Below, piece after piece: positions 45,500 to 57,954 of a stretch of 64,000 nucleotides of DNA. Each line of letters opens with the position of its first letter. Positions within the stretch are counted from its first letter, which is position 1. A model generated the notes under the pieces. That model was given only the letters and a program-made list of their open reading frames with translations. It searched no databases and was not told the origin of the DNA. Origin of the DNA: Chlorocebus sabaeus (lineage: Eukaryota > Chordata > Mammalia > Primates > Cercopithecidae); NCBI RefSeq assembly GCF_047675955.1, contig NC_132915.1:14503766-14567765 (forward strand). The letters are read 5' to 3'. A program made the position numbers and the translations under genes.

Positions 45500-46765
45500 T
45501 GAGTGATGGGTGTGAGAGAGGTCAGGAAAATTACACAAACTGAAGTCCCGCCACATAGATGCATGAAGCCAGAGGCATAGAGGTTGCCTGTGATACATGA
45601 CAACCCCAATTCAGTAAGAAGATGCCGGCAGCCCAAGGACATGCTCCGGAGAAAGGCCAGGCCTGTCACAGACAGTTTTGGTATGATCTGTGGGCACAGA
45701 AAGTGAGGGATAGCACTCAGTGCACAGGTCTTGTTTTCTAATACTATTCTCTAATAAAGAAACCAGGTCTCCTTGGAGAGATGGCCATTCTAGAGCTGGG
45801 GCAAGGAATATGCAAAATGACCTATAACCTCCTATAGTATTATAAAGTAAGGAATTGCTCAAACAGCAAAAGACTGGGGCATATCAAAGGGGCACAGGAG
45901 TAATCCTGAAAAGAGCTGAACAAAGCTGGAACAATTTGAGCAACAAAATAAATAATGTAGTATTAGGTTATAACTGAAAGTATAAAATAAATGTCCCTGA
46001 GGCCATACTGATACAAATGACTGAATGAGTGATTAAATAAATGGGGAAGAGATAAATTTTCCCTACAGAAGAGTCCCAAATATTTTATGTATTATTAATG
46101 TATGCAATAAAGAGGTAGAACTTAGTTCTTCCTTCTGATTTGAGTGTGGGCTATAGTTAGTATCTTATTGAAACAAATAAGGGGGAAAAAGTGATTTTTC
46201 TGGGGAGAAGCCTAGTAAACACTATAGCAGCCAGGTGGTCAAGGCTAACATCATCGGTGACGAGTCGTGTTGAAAGCTTCTACCCCTCATGTAGGGCGAA
46301 GGGTGCAGCACCTGTGTAGAACTGTCCCTCCCACACCTAACCCCAGTCTAACCATGCGAAAGCATTAGATAAACCCAAATTGAGGAACAGTCCACAGAAT
46401 ACCTGATCATTACTCTTCAAAGTGCCAAGGTCATGAAAAACAAGAAAAGCCTCAGAGGCTGTCCCTGATGAGAGGAGCCTAAGAAGACATGAAGACTAAA
46501 GGTAATGTTATCTCTTGAATGGGATCCTGAAACAGGAAAAGGACATTAGGAAAGACACTATTAAAATCTGAATACAGCGTGGAGTTTATTAAATAGTAAT
46601 TTGCCAACATTGGTTTCTTAGTCGTGACAAATCTCCCATGGTAATGTAAGATGGTAACAGGAAAAACGAAGGGAAGGGTATACAGGAACTCTCTGTATTA
46701 CCTTTTCTGCTTTCCTGTACATCCAAATTATTCTGTACGAAAAAGTTTATTACAAAAAGAGAAGA
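45500..46765 (+). mobile_element. Old L1 (L1M-type) 3' region
   Basis: GGAAAAGGACATTAGGAAAG, TTGCCAACATTGGTTTCTTA and GGGTATACAGGAACTCTCTG, then TTCTGTACGAAAAAGTTTATT, give the typical ordered 3' end of L1M-type elements with a short A-rich end. The 5' limit is approximate. Confidence 0.65.
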
Positions 46766-47089
46766 ATTAGTAAGCTCTTTCGCTTGCAGTCCACCTACGC
46801 TCGTTTACCCTCCAACTTCATAGGCTGACTCCTTGATCCCTGGGGGGGCTTTACTGAATGTGGCTGAATAGACCTAATATAAAAATGCCTTTGATTTCAT
46901 CAGGCTTTATTCTAGATGTTTCACCTGTACATGCAAATGCTATATCCCTCGATCCCTGCTCATTTGTCTTCAGCCTAATTTACGTTCTCTGTCCTTATCT
47001 TCCAAGATATATATGATTCTCCTAGTCTCACTTACCACATTCTATACCACAAACAAGCATGTATTTAGATATTAATATGTATCTCCATA
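46766..47089. other. Unassigned DNA
   Basis: Nothing recognised. Confidence 0.4.
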
Positions 47090-47215
47090 TTTATGAGGCC
47101 ACTTAGGGGAAGAAAACTACCATTGATTAGATGCCTGTTGTGTACCAAGAACTGTGCTAGGTACTGTTCCATTTGATCCAAATTATGGAGAGGATTTGAA
47201 TTCTGCTTACTCCGG
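47090..47215 (-). mobile_element. MIR-like fragment
   Basis: GATGCCTGTTGTGTACCAAG and AACTGTGCTAGGTACTGTTC, followed by GGAGAGGATTTGAATTCTGC, fit reverse-oriented MIR with an internal loss. Confidence 0.5.
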
Positions 47216-47954
47216 TAATGGATTTTCTCTCTAAAACTTGTTGAAGTACTCAGAGTTACTGGCATTCTAATTTTCTGCATAAGATTCCATTTGTCATAAT
47301 GATACAGGGGAAAAGATATTCATGGGGTGAGTGTCCACGGTACTTAAATTTTCTTCTTTCTCTGATTCTACATAGCTGTAGGTAGTTATACTTTAGACAA
47401 GGATGTAAACCCATTCTTCATTTTTCTCATCTTTCACTGCAGGGAAGGATTTCTTTACTGCCCTAGTGTAGGTCTGTGTGAGGAGTGCGATGCTGGTTAT
47501 GGTATATTGGGACAGGCGGGGCAGGGACCTGGTGCTACAGCTGCCTGCCAGGAAGGCGTGTGGGAGCTCAGTCTGATGGCGCTCTATCCCATTTTCTGTT
47601 GTTGGCCACTAGTCTTGTTGCACTTGGCTCACAGAGGCAAAGTATGCCAACAATTCTGCATACAAACACATCCATTCTGTACTTCAAACCTCTAAGAGGT
47701 CTAGTATAGAAGAGGATGTATTCATTTAACTGCTGGAGCTTGTAACCTTTTTCTCACTAGAATCCTGGGCACATTGACCAACACACATTCTCATACATTC
47801 TCAACAGTAAAGGCATTTTTGTAAGAAATAGTAATAAAACATCAGTTTGCATGTTAGCATGAAATTGCTCTCTTCATTGTTTCAGTCAATCTAGAGCAAT
47901 TAGCTTTCCTCGCTTGTGATGTAGTGAGCAATCTTTATCATTGTTGTCATTATC
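47216..47954. other. Unassigned DNA
   Basis: Nothing recognised. Confidence 0.4.
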
Positions 47955-48745
47955 TTTTTTTTAGGTTCAGGGGTACATGTGCAGGTTTGTTATACAGGTA
48001 AACTTGTGTCATAGGGGTTTGTTGTACAGACTATTTTATCACCCAGGTACTAAGCCTAGTTATCAATAGTTATTTTTTCTGCTCCCCTCTCTCCTTCCAC
48101 CCTTCACTGTCTGGTAGGCCACAGTGTCTGCTGTATACCTTTTTGTGTCCACATATTTTCATCATTTAGCTTCCACTTGTAAGTGAGAACATGTGATATT
48201 TGATTTTCTGTTCCTGAGTTGATTTGCTAAGGATAATGGCCTGTAACTGCATTCATGTTCCTGCAAAGGACATACTCTTATTCCTTTTTATGGCTGCATA
48301 GTATTCCATGATGGATATGTACCATGTTTTCCTTATCCAGTCTACCATTAATGGGCATTTAGGTTGATTCCGTATCTTTGCTATTGTGAATAGTGCTGCA
48401 GGGAACATACACATGCACGTCTCTTTATGATAGAACGATTTATATCACTTTGGGTATATACCCAGTAATGGGATTGCTGGGTTGAACAGTAGTTCTGTTT
48501 TTAGGCCTTTGAGGAATTGCAACACTGCTTTCCACAATGGTTGAACTAATTTACACTCCCACCAACAGTGTGTAAGCATCCCCTTTTCTCCACAATCTCG
48601 CCAACATCTGTTATTTTTTGACTTTTCAATAATGGCCATTCTGACTGGTTTGAGGTGGTATCTCATTGTGGTTTTGATTTGCATTTCTCTAATGATCATC
48701 TAAAGCTCTCTATTGAACTTTTTAAAATATGCTTCTTGGCCACAT
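47955..48745 (-). mobile_element. 5'-truncated L1 (primate L1P-type)
   Basis: Reverse-oriented L1 3'UTR and ORF2 end: GGGTACATGTGCAGGTTTGT, TATGGCTGCATAGTATTCCA, TTTGGGTATATACCCAGTAA and CCCACCAACAGTGTGTAAGC. The ORF2 C-terminal frame survives only in pieces (for example 48445-48699). Confidence 0.93.
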
Positions 48746-48749
48746 ATCT

Positions 48750-48905
48750 AACTTTTAAAAAAAAATTTTATTTTGAAATAATTTTATGTTTACAAAAAAG
48801 TTGCAAAAATACTACCGAAAGTTCCTGTATACCATTCATCCAACTTTCCCTAACGTTAATATCTCTAAATAATGTTTTCATTCAAGTCACTGTAAACAAA
48901 ACATT
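48750..48905 (-). mobile_element. Old L1 fragment next to the younger L1
   Basis: TATTTTGAAATAATTTTATG, AAAAAGTTGCAAAAATACTA and AGTTCCTGTATACCATTCAT are reverse-oriented L1M 3'UTR words. Confidence 0.6.
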
Positions 48906-51234
48906 TTTGACAGGGGCAAGGGAGTTGAGAGGAAGTGAACAGCAGTTTGATACTTTGAAGTTGGTAATCCCTCAAATAAAAAGAATGGTCAAGGTAAAGG
49001 CTTTTAAGCATCATGAGCTTCCATTTTCTCCAAGGATTGGTGTGGAATGGGCTTGTAGCTTTGATATAACTAATCACAGACCATGTGGTTCTTTCCCATA
49101 GACTCTAAATGTTTAAAAACTGATGCCTGAATATTCTGACAAAGATATACCTTACAATTGTCAGATGAAATGAGGGAATCCATCTAGTGCCTTTCTCCTT
49201 TTCATCACCTGGTATTCTTTTATTCTTAGTCTGTCAAGAAATAACAAAGGGGTAGCTATGAAGTGGAAGAGGCTATTCCTTAGGGCATTGTAATTGGTGC
49301 CTGCCAGTTCATCACTCTGTAACAGGAAAATATAATCAAACTAAGATGTCCTCTGTTTGCTGAAAGGCCATGATCTTTTCTGGAGTCTTTGTTAGCATAT
49401 TGGTTTTCTCAATGATTGAAAGTTTGAAATCTGCAGGCTTGTCACAACTTCCCAGGATAGGTTGTCCTTTCTTTGAATTGAATGTGGTTACTTACAACTT
49501 CCTTGGGGTAGCAGGGATAGTCTCTCAATAGACTAGAGGGATAGGTCACTGTTTGGTTTCCTCTGTTTGACCTTAAGCGCTAAATTTCTTTTCTTCTTCT
49601 AGGATCTGTTGAAAAATTCCTGTGTAAGAATGTCCCTAAAGATGTGGAGAGAGAAAATAAGGTACACAGGCCATGCACTGAGTGAATAATCAACATCCTG
49701 ATCTCATTATTTAATTTTGAATAATCCTAGCGTTTCCAAAAGGGAAAGACCTTGCTTGAGAAGGAAAGTCATTTGGTAATTTCCTGGGCATGGGACATGG
49801 TAGATGGGAGAGGCTGAGTCTGTGAATTGTGTCTTTTTTCCCAAAGCCAGGTGGGGATTTTAGAGTTTTTCTTCACCAATCATTGCTTTTGCAGAGTCAT
49901 GGCAATTGGAGTGAAAACGATTTTAAAGTACATCATTGGCAATTATGTATATTAACAAGTGATTTAATGCAGGTGGGAACCTTGGCAAACAGCCATGCCT
50001 TTTCCAGGTGTTCCTGCTCTTATTTAGATACCCTTTAAAAAATTCTAATATGCAATGTTGGCATCATTAAGCACAAGATAAAAAGCACAGCTTTCATAAA
50101 GTAAAAATATTGAGTGTTGTGAAATCCATAATCATAAGTAAAATAAAAAGCTAAGAGTGTCAACCTGAATCCTCAAAGACTCGAGATAGCACATAAACGA
50201 GAGGCAAGCTCATCAAAGAACAGATGTTTTCTTGTGTGTCTCTGTGTGTGTTACAAATGCCCATTGATCCACTAGAATGAAATAGATAACTCATAGATCA
50301 CTTTTATGATTTACAAGTATATTTTTAAATGGTTTAGTTTTTTAAAAAATCATATAGTGTGCTTTCCCTGCTATTTTAAAGAGCGCGTTTTCCATGGGGC
50401 TTATATTGTACCTATAGTTTAGATGCTTCGTGTAACAAGGATAACAAATTTTAAATACATGAGTACATACAGCCTTTCTGGCTTCTTGAATCCTAGAAAT
50501 TTATGTTGCTAATTATAATATTGTGAGGAAAATGCTGCAGAATTCAAGAAAGCATAGGTCACTGAGATTTTATACTAGAAAGGAATAAAGCTAGTATAAG
50601 GAAATAATTAATCCAGACTGCAGGGGGAGGGAAGTGAAGTGGGTGAGCAGAACATTTGGGGCAGCTTAGAGAGAACAGCAAAAACAGCCTAGGCCACTCC
50701 AGAGTGAGAGAAGAAAGAGGGAGAAACAGCAAAGCAGAAGTTTTAAACATTGTATTGGAATTGGGTTCCCTTTGATATTTTTCAAAAGCATCCATTAAAT
50801 ATTTGAGTTGCCTCTTATTCTTGATAGTTGAATTGATGTTTATTTAAATGAGAAAACAAAGGGACAGGCTCTAGAAAAGACATAATTACATTTTTGCTAC
50901 ACTAACATACAGAATCCTGGATTGGAAGTGAGCATTTCAGATTTTTTTCCAGAATTGAGACAAGAGGACAGGTTTATCACATTTGCCTTATTTATGTAAT
51001 GTATAAGGTTATAGAGTGACTAACAATAAAACATGAAATATGATCATTTTTTGTCAGTTACTCTGAAACCCAGAAGGGCACCATATTGAACTGGGATTAC
51101 AGCTTTTCAAAGAATATATGGTTTAGAGCTACATGTTCCCGGTGGAGACCCAGTTCTGTGTGATATTATGAGCGATGTCTAAAATGAGAAAGTCTGAACA
51201 ACTTCCTGATGTCTGATCTGGGAGGGGCAAGAAA
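48906..51234. other. Unassigned DNA with one candidate exon
   Basis: About 2.3 kb with no recognised repeat. The only gene-like signal is the splice-bounded segment at 49603-49661. Confidence 0.4.
49603..49661 (+). other. Candidate 59-bp exon
   Basis: The acceptor TTTCTTTTCTTCTTCTAG is strong, and the donor AAATAAG then GTACAC is fair. Two of the three frames are open; one gives SVEKFLCKNVPKDVERENK. Such pairs occur by chance in introns, and nothing else links it to a transcript. Confidence 0.22.
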
Positions 51235-51239
51235 GCTGG

Positions 51240-51612
51240 TGTATTAGTCTGTTCTCACTCTGCTAATAAAGACATACCCAAGACTGGGTAATTTATACAG
51301 GAAAGAGGTTTAATTGACTCACAGTGCAGCATGACTGGGGAGACCTCAGGAAACTAAGAATCATAGTGGAAGGGAAAGCAAACACATCCTTCTTAACATG
51401 GCAGCAGCAAGAAGTGCTAGACAAAAAGGGGGAAAGCCCCTTATAAAACTCTCAAATGTCAGGAGAACTCACTCACTATCATAAGAAGAGCATGGGGGTA
51501 ATTGGCCCCATGATTCAATTACCTGCCACCGGGTCCCTCCCATGACATGTGGGGATTATGGGAACTAAAATTCAAGATGAGATTTGGTTGGGGACGCAGC
51601 CAAACCATATCA
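51240..51612 (-). mobile_element. MST-type MaLR solo LTR
   Basis: The LTR reads from TGATATGGTTTGGCTGCGTC on the minus strand to ACTAATACA. The exact 5-bp target duplication GCTGG (51235-51239 and 51613-51617) sets the ends. No internal sequence remains, so the element recombined to a solo LTR. Confidence 0.93.
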
Positions 51613-51617
51613 GCTGG

Positions 51618-52568
51618 TGATAAAGATGCTTTGACCAATTCAAGGGTCTTGTCCAGCACCAGCAGCTAAGGCTGTCTCCCCTCATGTGGACTGGGCTATG
51701 CCTGGGGGACATAGTCAAACAGGGAGCCACAGAACTGTGGTCAGGGTTTCTCCTTGCCAGACACTAGTAATATTTGTGGAGAGCACCACACCAGAGACAG
51801 ATGTGGAAGACCTTGAGCCGTGGTTGACAAATACCAACAAGATGGCACAGAGTAGTGAACCCAGAGGGGTTTAAAATTCTTAAGTTAGGCTTTTCCATTG
51901 ATGTTTTTCATTTTGGTTTCCAAACTTTGGGATATGGACTCTGTTGTGCGTGAGCTGGGCTGAAGTAGGTGGAAGGGAAGAAAAGAGATCCTGGTCTCTG
52001 TGAGGTATATGTGTTTTGTGCAAATGCAGTGCCTTTCATTTCTTTTCTTTTAGAGATGTGTGATCTTTCCTGCTGCGCTAGCCTTTTAATGGTACATTGT
52101 CTCTTGTTCCATTCCAAGGACACAATAGAGATGCCAGTTTTTCCCAGTGGCTACTACTGCCTGATGAAATATGGATTTGCATATTTTCCCTTCTGTTGCA
52201 CAAGGAGCTTGCTCGGGTTGCACAAGTGCGTTATCACTTCCACCAACTTGCAAGTGACAAAAGCCTCTAAGCAGACAAAACAATATTTGAAATGAATGAG
52301 CTGTTACTGGGAATATGTTCATATGTTGTTGTCAAGTTTGCCTTCTAATGTTTCTTTTGTCTAAAGAAAGTCCTTGGGCAAGTACCTTACACCTTCCTGG
52401 CCATTATTATATTAGTTAGTATAATCCTGCTATTTGTTCATTTGTTCATCAATCCACCTAACCTGTAAATTAGATGCTAGGGGAATATGAGGAGGATGAG
52501 TCATTGTCATACACTTTTATGCTCTCAGGGAGACAGACCTAAAATCAATGAATGGAGACACAAGTATA
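51618..52568. other. Unassigned DNA
   Basis: Short plus-strand frames at 51686-51874 and 51969-52295 have no family match I can see. Confidence 0.4.
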
Positions 52569-52592
52569 ATAGCAATAATAATAATAATAATA
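52569..52592. repeat. (AAT)n microsatellite
   Basis: About eight AAT units. Confidence 0.9.
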
Positions 52593-52596
52593 ACCA

Positions 52597-52780
52597 CCAT
52601 TAGGGGCATTTATTGAGTACTTAGTTATGTGTCAGGCATTACACTGTTTCATGTACTATATCTCATTTATTTATCTCAATAATAATATGAATCAGAACTT
52701 GCTCCATCCCCGTCTTGCAGATGAAGGAAGTCAGCTTTGGAGAGGTTAATGATGTGCTTACAGTCTCATGGTGGATTGTA
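52597..52780 (-). mobile_element. MIR SINE
   Basis: TTTATTGAGTACTTAGTTAT, GTCAGGCATTACACTG and TTGCAGATGAAGGAAGTCAG are reverse-oriented MIR blocks. Confidence 0.75.
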
Positions 52781-53389
52781 GAGCATATTGTTGAGCTCTC
52801 ATGTTGCTGTTACAAAGGGGAAAAGCAAAGTATTGAGTAGCTGTGGAAGGAGGAAATAATTCAGGAGGAGCTGGCATTGTTGCCACATTTTGAAGACTGA
52901 GTAGCATTTTGAAAAGTGGAGAAATGGAAGGTAGAGGAAAGAAGGGTATCCTCAAGAGATTGAATAGCATGAGGAAAATGCAGGGCTATTGTATCAGCTG
53001 GAGATTACATTTGGCTAACTGGTTACAGAGACCTGAAATAACAGTGACTTAAACTAGGAAGGATTTTATTTTTCTCTCACATTACATGAAATTCAGAGGT
53101 AGATTGCCCAGGACTGATTTAATTGACTTAATGTCATCATGGAGCCAGTTTCTTTGTTTTTGTTTTGCCATCCTTAGGTCATGACTTCTATCATCAAGGT
53201 AACTTCAAGGCCACAAGGTGGCCCCAGTAGCCCCAACCATCATGTCATAGTTCCAGAAAGAAGATTTAAAAAAAGAAAGAAAGAAAAAAGCAGGGAAGAG
53301 CAAAAGGGCAACTACCGTCTGAGTAAACCCCATATTTTCTATTTTTTTTTTATGTGATGGCAGACAGAAGTGGCCAGAAGAGGAGACAG
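52781..53389. other. Diverged repeat-like DNA
   Basis: 52830-52985 recalls the L2 body. 52990-53250 (AACAGTGACTTAAACTAGGA, ATCATCAAGGTAACTTCAAG) resembles an old MER-class repeat that I cannot name. A GAAA-rich patch lies at 53262-53290. Confidence 0.35.
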
Positions 53390-53830
53390 GAAAATAAAAG
53401 TATATTATACTCACTTGCCCTTAGAGGCAAGAGGTGGGGCATGCCAGACAGGACTACATGGGAAAGATACCAGACAGTCAGGAAGCAGAAGACAGGAGAG
53501 AGAAGGCTTAGACCAGAGCCTTTATTGGGGTTTACATAGGAAGAGCAAGGCAAAACTGGGTGAACCGTTTAGGGTTTGCTAGTTTGAGTAATATGAGGGG
53601 CTCTAAGCTATGGGCATGGTCTCTAGTTTAGCTGGTGCTTGGCCCTGGGATGATTTAGCCAGAGGAATATCTTCTCTTGGGGTGTACAGGCCAGATGGAG
53701 CAGGTGGGGCTCTGGGTTAGTCTGCAGATCGTGGACATGCTGGGGCTGAACCCTTTGCTATCTCTAAGAATTGGCCAAGGTGTTGGTTGGGGGCAGTCTC
53801 TTCCTAGCTAGAAATGGTTTTTTGTTTTTT
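53390..53830 (-). mobile_element. LTR-like block, family not assigned
   Basis: The reverse complement contains AATAAAGGCTC downstream of a promoter-like region and has LTR-like composition, but I found no end signals or target duplication. Confidence 0.33.
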
Positions 53831-54059
53831 GTTTTTTTTTTTTAAAGATGTCAAAACATCATAATATATTGAAAATAAAAATATATACAGTATATCCTAT
53901 GAAAGATTGTTCTTCCTTAAATTTAAGAGAAAAACATTTTCTTTAAAAAATAAGTCATTTTCCAGCCAATGACTTTCTATATCCCATTGGCCACTAGGGT
54001 AGGAAATACTGGCTTTTTTTATGTGAGTCTACTGTCTTCCCCAATATTATGGGGATTCT
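53831..54059. other. Unassigned spacer
   Basis: Nothing recognised beyond T-rich tracts. Confidence 0.4.
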
Positions 54060-54390
54060 GTTAGGAAGAAGAGGAGCAGGATACTAGGCAGGTGATTAGC
54101 AGTGCTTGCAGCAGGCAGGAGTGCTTGGAGCAGTGAGCACACCGTGTGTGCAAAGCAGTGCAGGAATAGTGTGCAGGAGGAGGCTGGGGCCTTGCTGTGG
54201 AGGGAGTTCCTTAAATGTCATACTAAGAAGTTTAGATTTTAGATAACGCAGAACAGGGAACATTTAAATAACAGAGAGCATTTAAAGGGTTTTGAGCAGG
54301 GAGTGGCTGTTTGGAAAGATCAATCTGAAAGCAACATGAAATGCAGGGTTGCATTTCTAACAAGGGACCGGGTGATGAGTGAAGGAGTTT
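54060..54390 (+). mobile_element. L2 fragment
   Basis: GGGCCTTGCTGTGGAGGGAG, TTTAGATTTTAGATAACGCA and AAAGGGTTTTGAGCAGGGAG match the L2 body order. Confidence 0.65.
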
Positions 54391-54625
54391 CCTAATTTAG
54401 ATTACTTTGCTTTTTAAAATAGCTTACTCCTGGGTATTTGTAGTAAGCTTTCCCCCTAGGCAGCAGGAAAATTACAGATCATGAGCCAAATTTAGAAGCT
54501 ACCTGTTTTTGTAAATAAAATGTTACAGAAACACAGCCACTCCCATTAGTTTACTTGTTGTCTGGGGATGCTTTCCTGCTGCGATGATTTTGTTGAGTAA
54601 TTTGTACAGAGACCATGTGGCCCAC
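54391..54625. other. Unassigned spacer
   Basis: Nothing recognised. Confidence 0.4.
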
Positions 54626-54630
54626 AGAAG

Positions 54631-55071
54631 TGTCATGCGCGTCCCTGAGAAGAGACCACCAAACAGGCTTTGTGTGAGCAACATGGCTGTTTATTTCACC
54701 TGGGTGCAGGTGGGCTGAGTCTGAAGAGAGTCAGCGAAGGGAGATAAGGCTGGGGCTGTTTTATAGGATTTGGGTAGGTAAAGGAAAATTACAGTCAAAG
54801 GGGGGTTGTTCTCTGGCAGGCAGGAGTGAGGGTCACAAGGTGCTCAGTGGGAGAGCTTTTTGAGCCAGGAAAAGGAATTTCACAAGATAATATCATCGCT
54901 AAAGGCAAGGACCGGCCATTTTCACTTCTTTTGAGGTTGAATGTCATCGGTTAAGGCGAGGCAGGGCATTTGCACTTCTTTTGTGATTCTTCATTTACTT
55001 CAGGCCATCTGGGCATATATGTGCAAGTCACAGGGGATGCGATGGCTTGGCTTGGGCTCAGAGGCCTGACA
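54631..55071 (-). mobile_element. Solo LTR, LTR7/HERV-H type
   Basis: On the minus strand the LTR begins TGTCAGGCCTCTGAGCCCAA and ends GACGCGCATGACA. The U5 part carries AAATAAACAGCCATGTTGCT (poly(A) signal) and TTTGGTGGTCTCTTC. The 5-bp target duplication AGAAG is exact (54626-54630 and 55072-55076). It contains two tandem-like copies of a CACAAAAGAAGTG/CTTCTTTTG block, a known variable feature of this LTR group. LTR7 subfamilies can act as promoters in pluripotent cells; whether this copy does is unknown. Confidence 0.88.
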
Positions 55072-55089
55072 AGAAGTTTCCTTAAAACC

Positions 55090-55389
55090 TTTTTTTTTTG
55101 AGACAGAGTTTCATGCTGTCACCCAGGCTGGAGTGCAGTGGCACAATCACAGCTCGCTGCAACCTCAATCTGGGCCCGAGCAATCCTCCCACCCTAGCCT
55201 CCTGAGTAGCGGGACCACAGGTACATGCCACAATGCCTGAGTAATTTTTTTGATTTTTTGGTAGAGATGAGGGGTGGGAGGTCTCACTATGTTGCCCAGG
55301 CTGGTCTTGAACTCCTGAGCTCAACCTATCCTCCCACTCTGGCCTCCCAAAATGCTAAGATTACAGGCATGAGCCACCATGCCTGGCCC
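55090..55389 (-). mobile_element. Alu (AluJ-like)
   Basis: A reverse-oriented, diverged dimer starts 14 bases after the LTR duplication. TTAAAACCT-like flanks on both sides (about 55082 and 55392) form an imperfect target duplication. Confidence 0.93.
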
Positions 55390-56532
55390 TCTTTAAAACT
55401 TTTAAAGAAAAAGTTTGCTGACGCCTGACTAAAACATTAGACTCTGCCTGATTTCTCTTTTTCCAAGATAATTTCTGTGGAAGAAGAATACTGTGGATAT
55501 TTTTGCTCATGGGCCTGAGATTTAGGGGCTTAAATAGTACTTACGATGTTTCAGTTTTCTTGAAAAATAAGTTTTAAAAAATAAACGACATCAAATAAAA
55601 CAGAAATAAAATAAAATTCTGTTTTATTTGCCTACTCTCCCCTCTTGCAAATCAGGTAAATAGCAGAACATGTTGGAGATGAGTTATGAGCCCCTTACAG
55701 GCCCTTTTTATGTTGCACATTTCGTATGTATTTGTAAGTACAATCTCAGTGTGAATACTGAGTCCTCAAATTTAAATTTTCCTTCAGTAGAGCAAATAAT
55801 AAAAGCAAACCTGTTAATTTGTGGCCAACCTTAAGTAAGGGTCATTTTAAGATTATGATTTGAGGTATGGAAACAGAATAACTCTTCCCTGTTGTAAAAG
55901 AATAATTCTTTCAGCAGATCTTTCTTATGCAAATGGTTGCTCAGGCAGCCCCTATACTTAACCACTGTAGCTTCACACTCACTCAATTGAAAGGGAAACA
56001 ATGCAGGAATAAATCAGGAATTAACACCTGCTCACCCCCCCATTCCCCAATGCACGTGACTAGGTGACTGTGCTGGGCAATTTCCCATGATGGCTGCACC
56101 CCAGCATTTAACTGGGTGGAATCTCGGGGTTGCTGCTGTTTTGTGTCAGAAGTACAGTGAGAGAAAGTGTTCATGGAGGAGTGGTTGAGGGTTTGCAGTT
56201 CATCTGTTCCTCTGGACACCTGAGATTATGTCCCTGCATTGAGTTCAGATCTTCAGGAGCTGCTTATCTCCCTGCCCTAGAGAGTCCCCTCAGAGGCATT
56301 GCATCTGACCTGCAATAATCATCAACTAATATTGAGAAACAGCCTTGGGAAGCTCATTGTGTTTTGGGGAACATTCATGTATGTTTTGTTGTTGGGAACA
56401 TTGGACTGTAGGTTACACAGCCTCACCCTATGAGGATGCTCCAGGAGGTCTCACTACCAGAAATCGTGCTTCAAAGTGACTTTTCTTCTTAAGGCACCGA
56501 ATTGATAACTGACCGTGCTTCTTTAGAGAGCA
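55390..56532. other. Unassigned DNA
   Basis: Nothing recognised in about 1.1 kb. A C6 run lies near 56035. Confidence 0.4.
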
Positions 56533-56680
56533 CAGAGTCCAATCCCAGGACATTGGAAGGCCAAGGCAGGAGGATCACTTGAGTCTAGGAGTTTGAGACC
56601 AGCCTGAGCACCATAGTGTCTCCACAAAAAAATTAAAAAAAAAAAAAGAAAGAAAGAAAGAAAAAGAAAGCACAGGGGCC
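56533..56680 (+). mobile_element. Truncated Alu left-monomer fragment
   Basis: ATTGGAAGGCCAAGGCAGGA through CACCATAGTGTCTCCAC is a 5'-truncated left monomer followed by an A tail that turned into (GAAA)n. AGCACAG flanks both ends (about 56528 and 56669) as a short target duplication. Confidence 0.78.
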
Positions 56681-56917
56681 CTTTAATGGTCCACCTCTGA
56701 CATGTGGACATGTGTAAAGGATTTTGGAGGTATTTATTTTGCACTAAGCACAGTGTTGGCTCTGTTAAGTTTTCCTATACTTGCTTTGTCTTCAAAGCAT
56801 TTTTTATTCCTATTTAAATTATTTTTATCATTAAAAATAATGAAAAAAATGATCACTGTTCAATCTACAGACCCTTACAAGCTATCTGAACTTGTTTTGG
56901 GATTCAGGCTTTGTAGA
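56681..56917. other. Unassigned spacer
   Basis: Nothing recognised. Confidence 0.4.
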
Positions 56918-57105
56918 AAGCAGTGGTTTGTAAGCTTGACCATGTATCAGAATCACCTGAGAGACTTGTTTTAAAACACATTTCTGGCCCCACCCCACAG
57001 TTTGGGATTCCCTGGGTCTGGGGCAAGGCCTGGGTGTGGGCCTTTCTAACCCATACCCAGGGGATGTTGATGCTGCACATTCTGGAACTGCCTGTGTACC
57101 ACTAA
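56918..57105 (+). mobile_element. hAT-Charlie MER-type element (MER5-like)
   Basis: GCAGTGGTTTGTAAGCTTGA, TATCAGAATCACCTGAGAGA and CAGGGGATGTTGATGCTGCA follow the order of small non-autonomous hAT elements. Confidence 0.7.
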
Positions 57106-57954
57106 AATAAATAAAACCTCAACAACAATTGCTGATTATGTGTTAGTAACCTGCCAATTGACCAGTGAAGTATTTTCTTTTTTCAATTCTTATTGTGCAG
57201 CTGGCACCAAACTGGACATTACAGGGTGACATGGCCCTTATCCCGAGAAAATTTTCTGATTGGTTGCAGAGATGTCAAATACATGTAGCTTGGAGAAAAG
57301 GGCAATGCCTAGCAAGGTGTAGATCGGGGTGGGACAGTTCAAAGTGAATTTGGTCTTCAGAGAGAAACACAGGATGAAATAGGGCTTGAACTGGTCTTTG
57401 AAGTAAAGATTGAGTTTGAGTGACAGAGTGAAGAATGGTGAGAAGGTCCTTTTCATTAGAGGACCAGCAGGAGCAATGGTCCAGCAATGGAAAGAAAAAG
57501 CCCCCATAAAACCACGTAGGGCTGTGTGATGCAGAAGATGGAACTTCTCATTCCACAGAGCAGCGCACCCTCCACAGCCGTGGAGAGGAGCATTCCCCAC
57601 AAGCTAACACCGCCCTCCCATCTCATTTACCCCTGCTTTCCTTTAATCAGATCCTCCGTTGTTCCCTGACAATATTCTGTACTTCCCAAGGCTGTTCCTT
57701 TGCCTCCAATGTCTCCTTCACCGATGTACACTTTTCCCCTATCTTTATCAGTCTCATAAGGTACAGCTCAAGTGCTACCCATCACTTAGTAAAAAGGCTT
57801 TGGTCCCTCCCAAGCCCTACCTTAGTGATTAGCCAATAGCTTGCATTGACAAGAACATCATTCCTTCCCTCATTGACTTGTGGCCAAGCTTTACTCATCC
57901 TCTGTCAATTCTAGTTTCTTCTTTGCTCTTCCTCTGTGGCCACTCCTGTTGTCA
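57106..57954. other. Unassigned, with L2-like parts
   Basis: 57350-57480 weakly resembles plus-oriented L2 and 57610-57880 weakly resembles minus-oriented L2. The 120-codon minus frame at 57238-57600 lies across this and is not supported. Confidence 0.35.
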
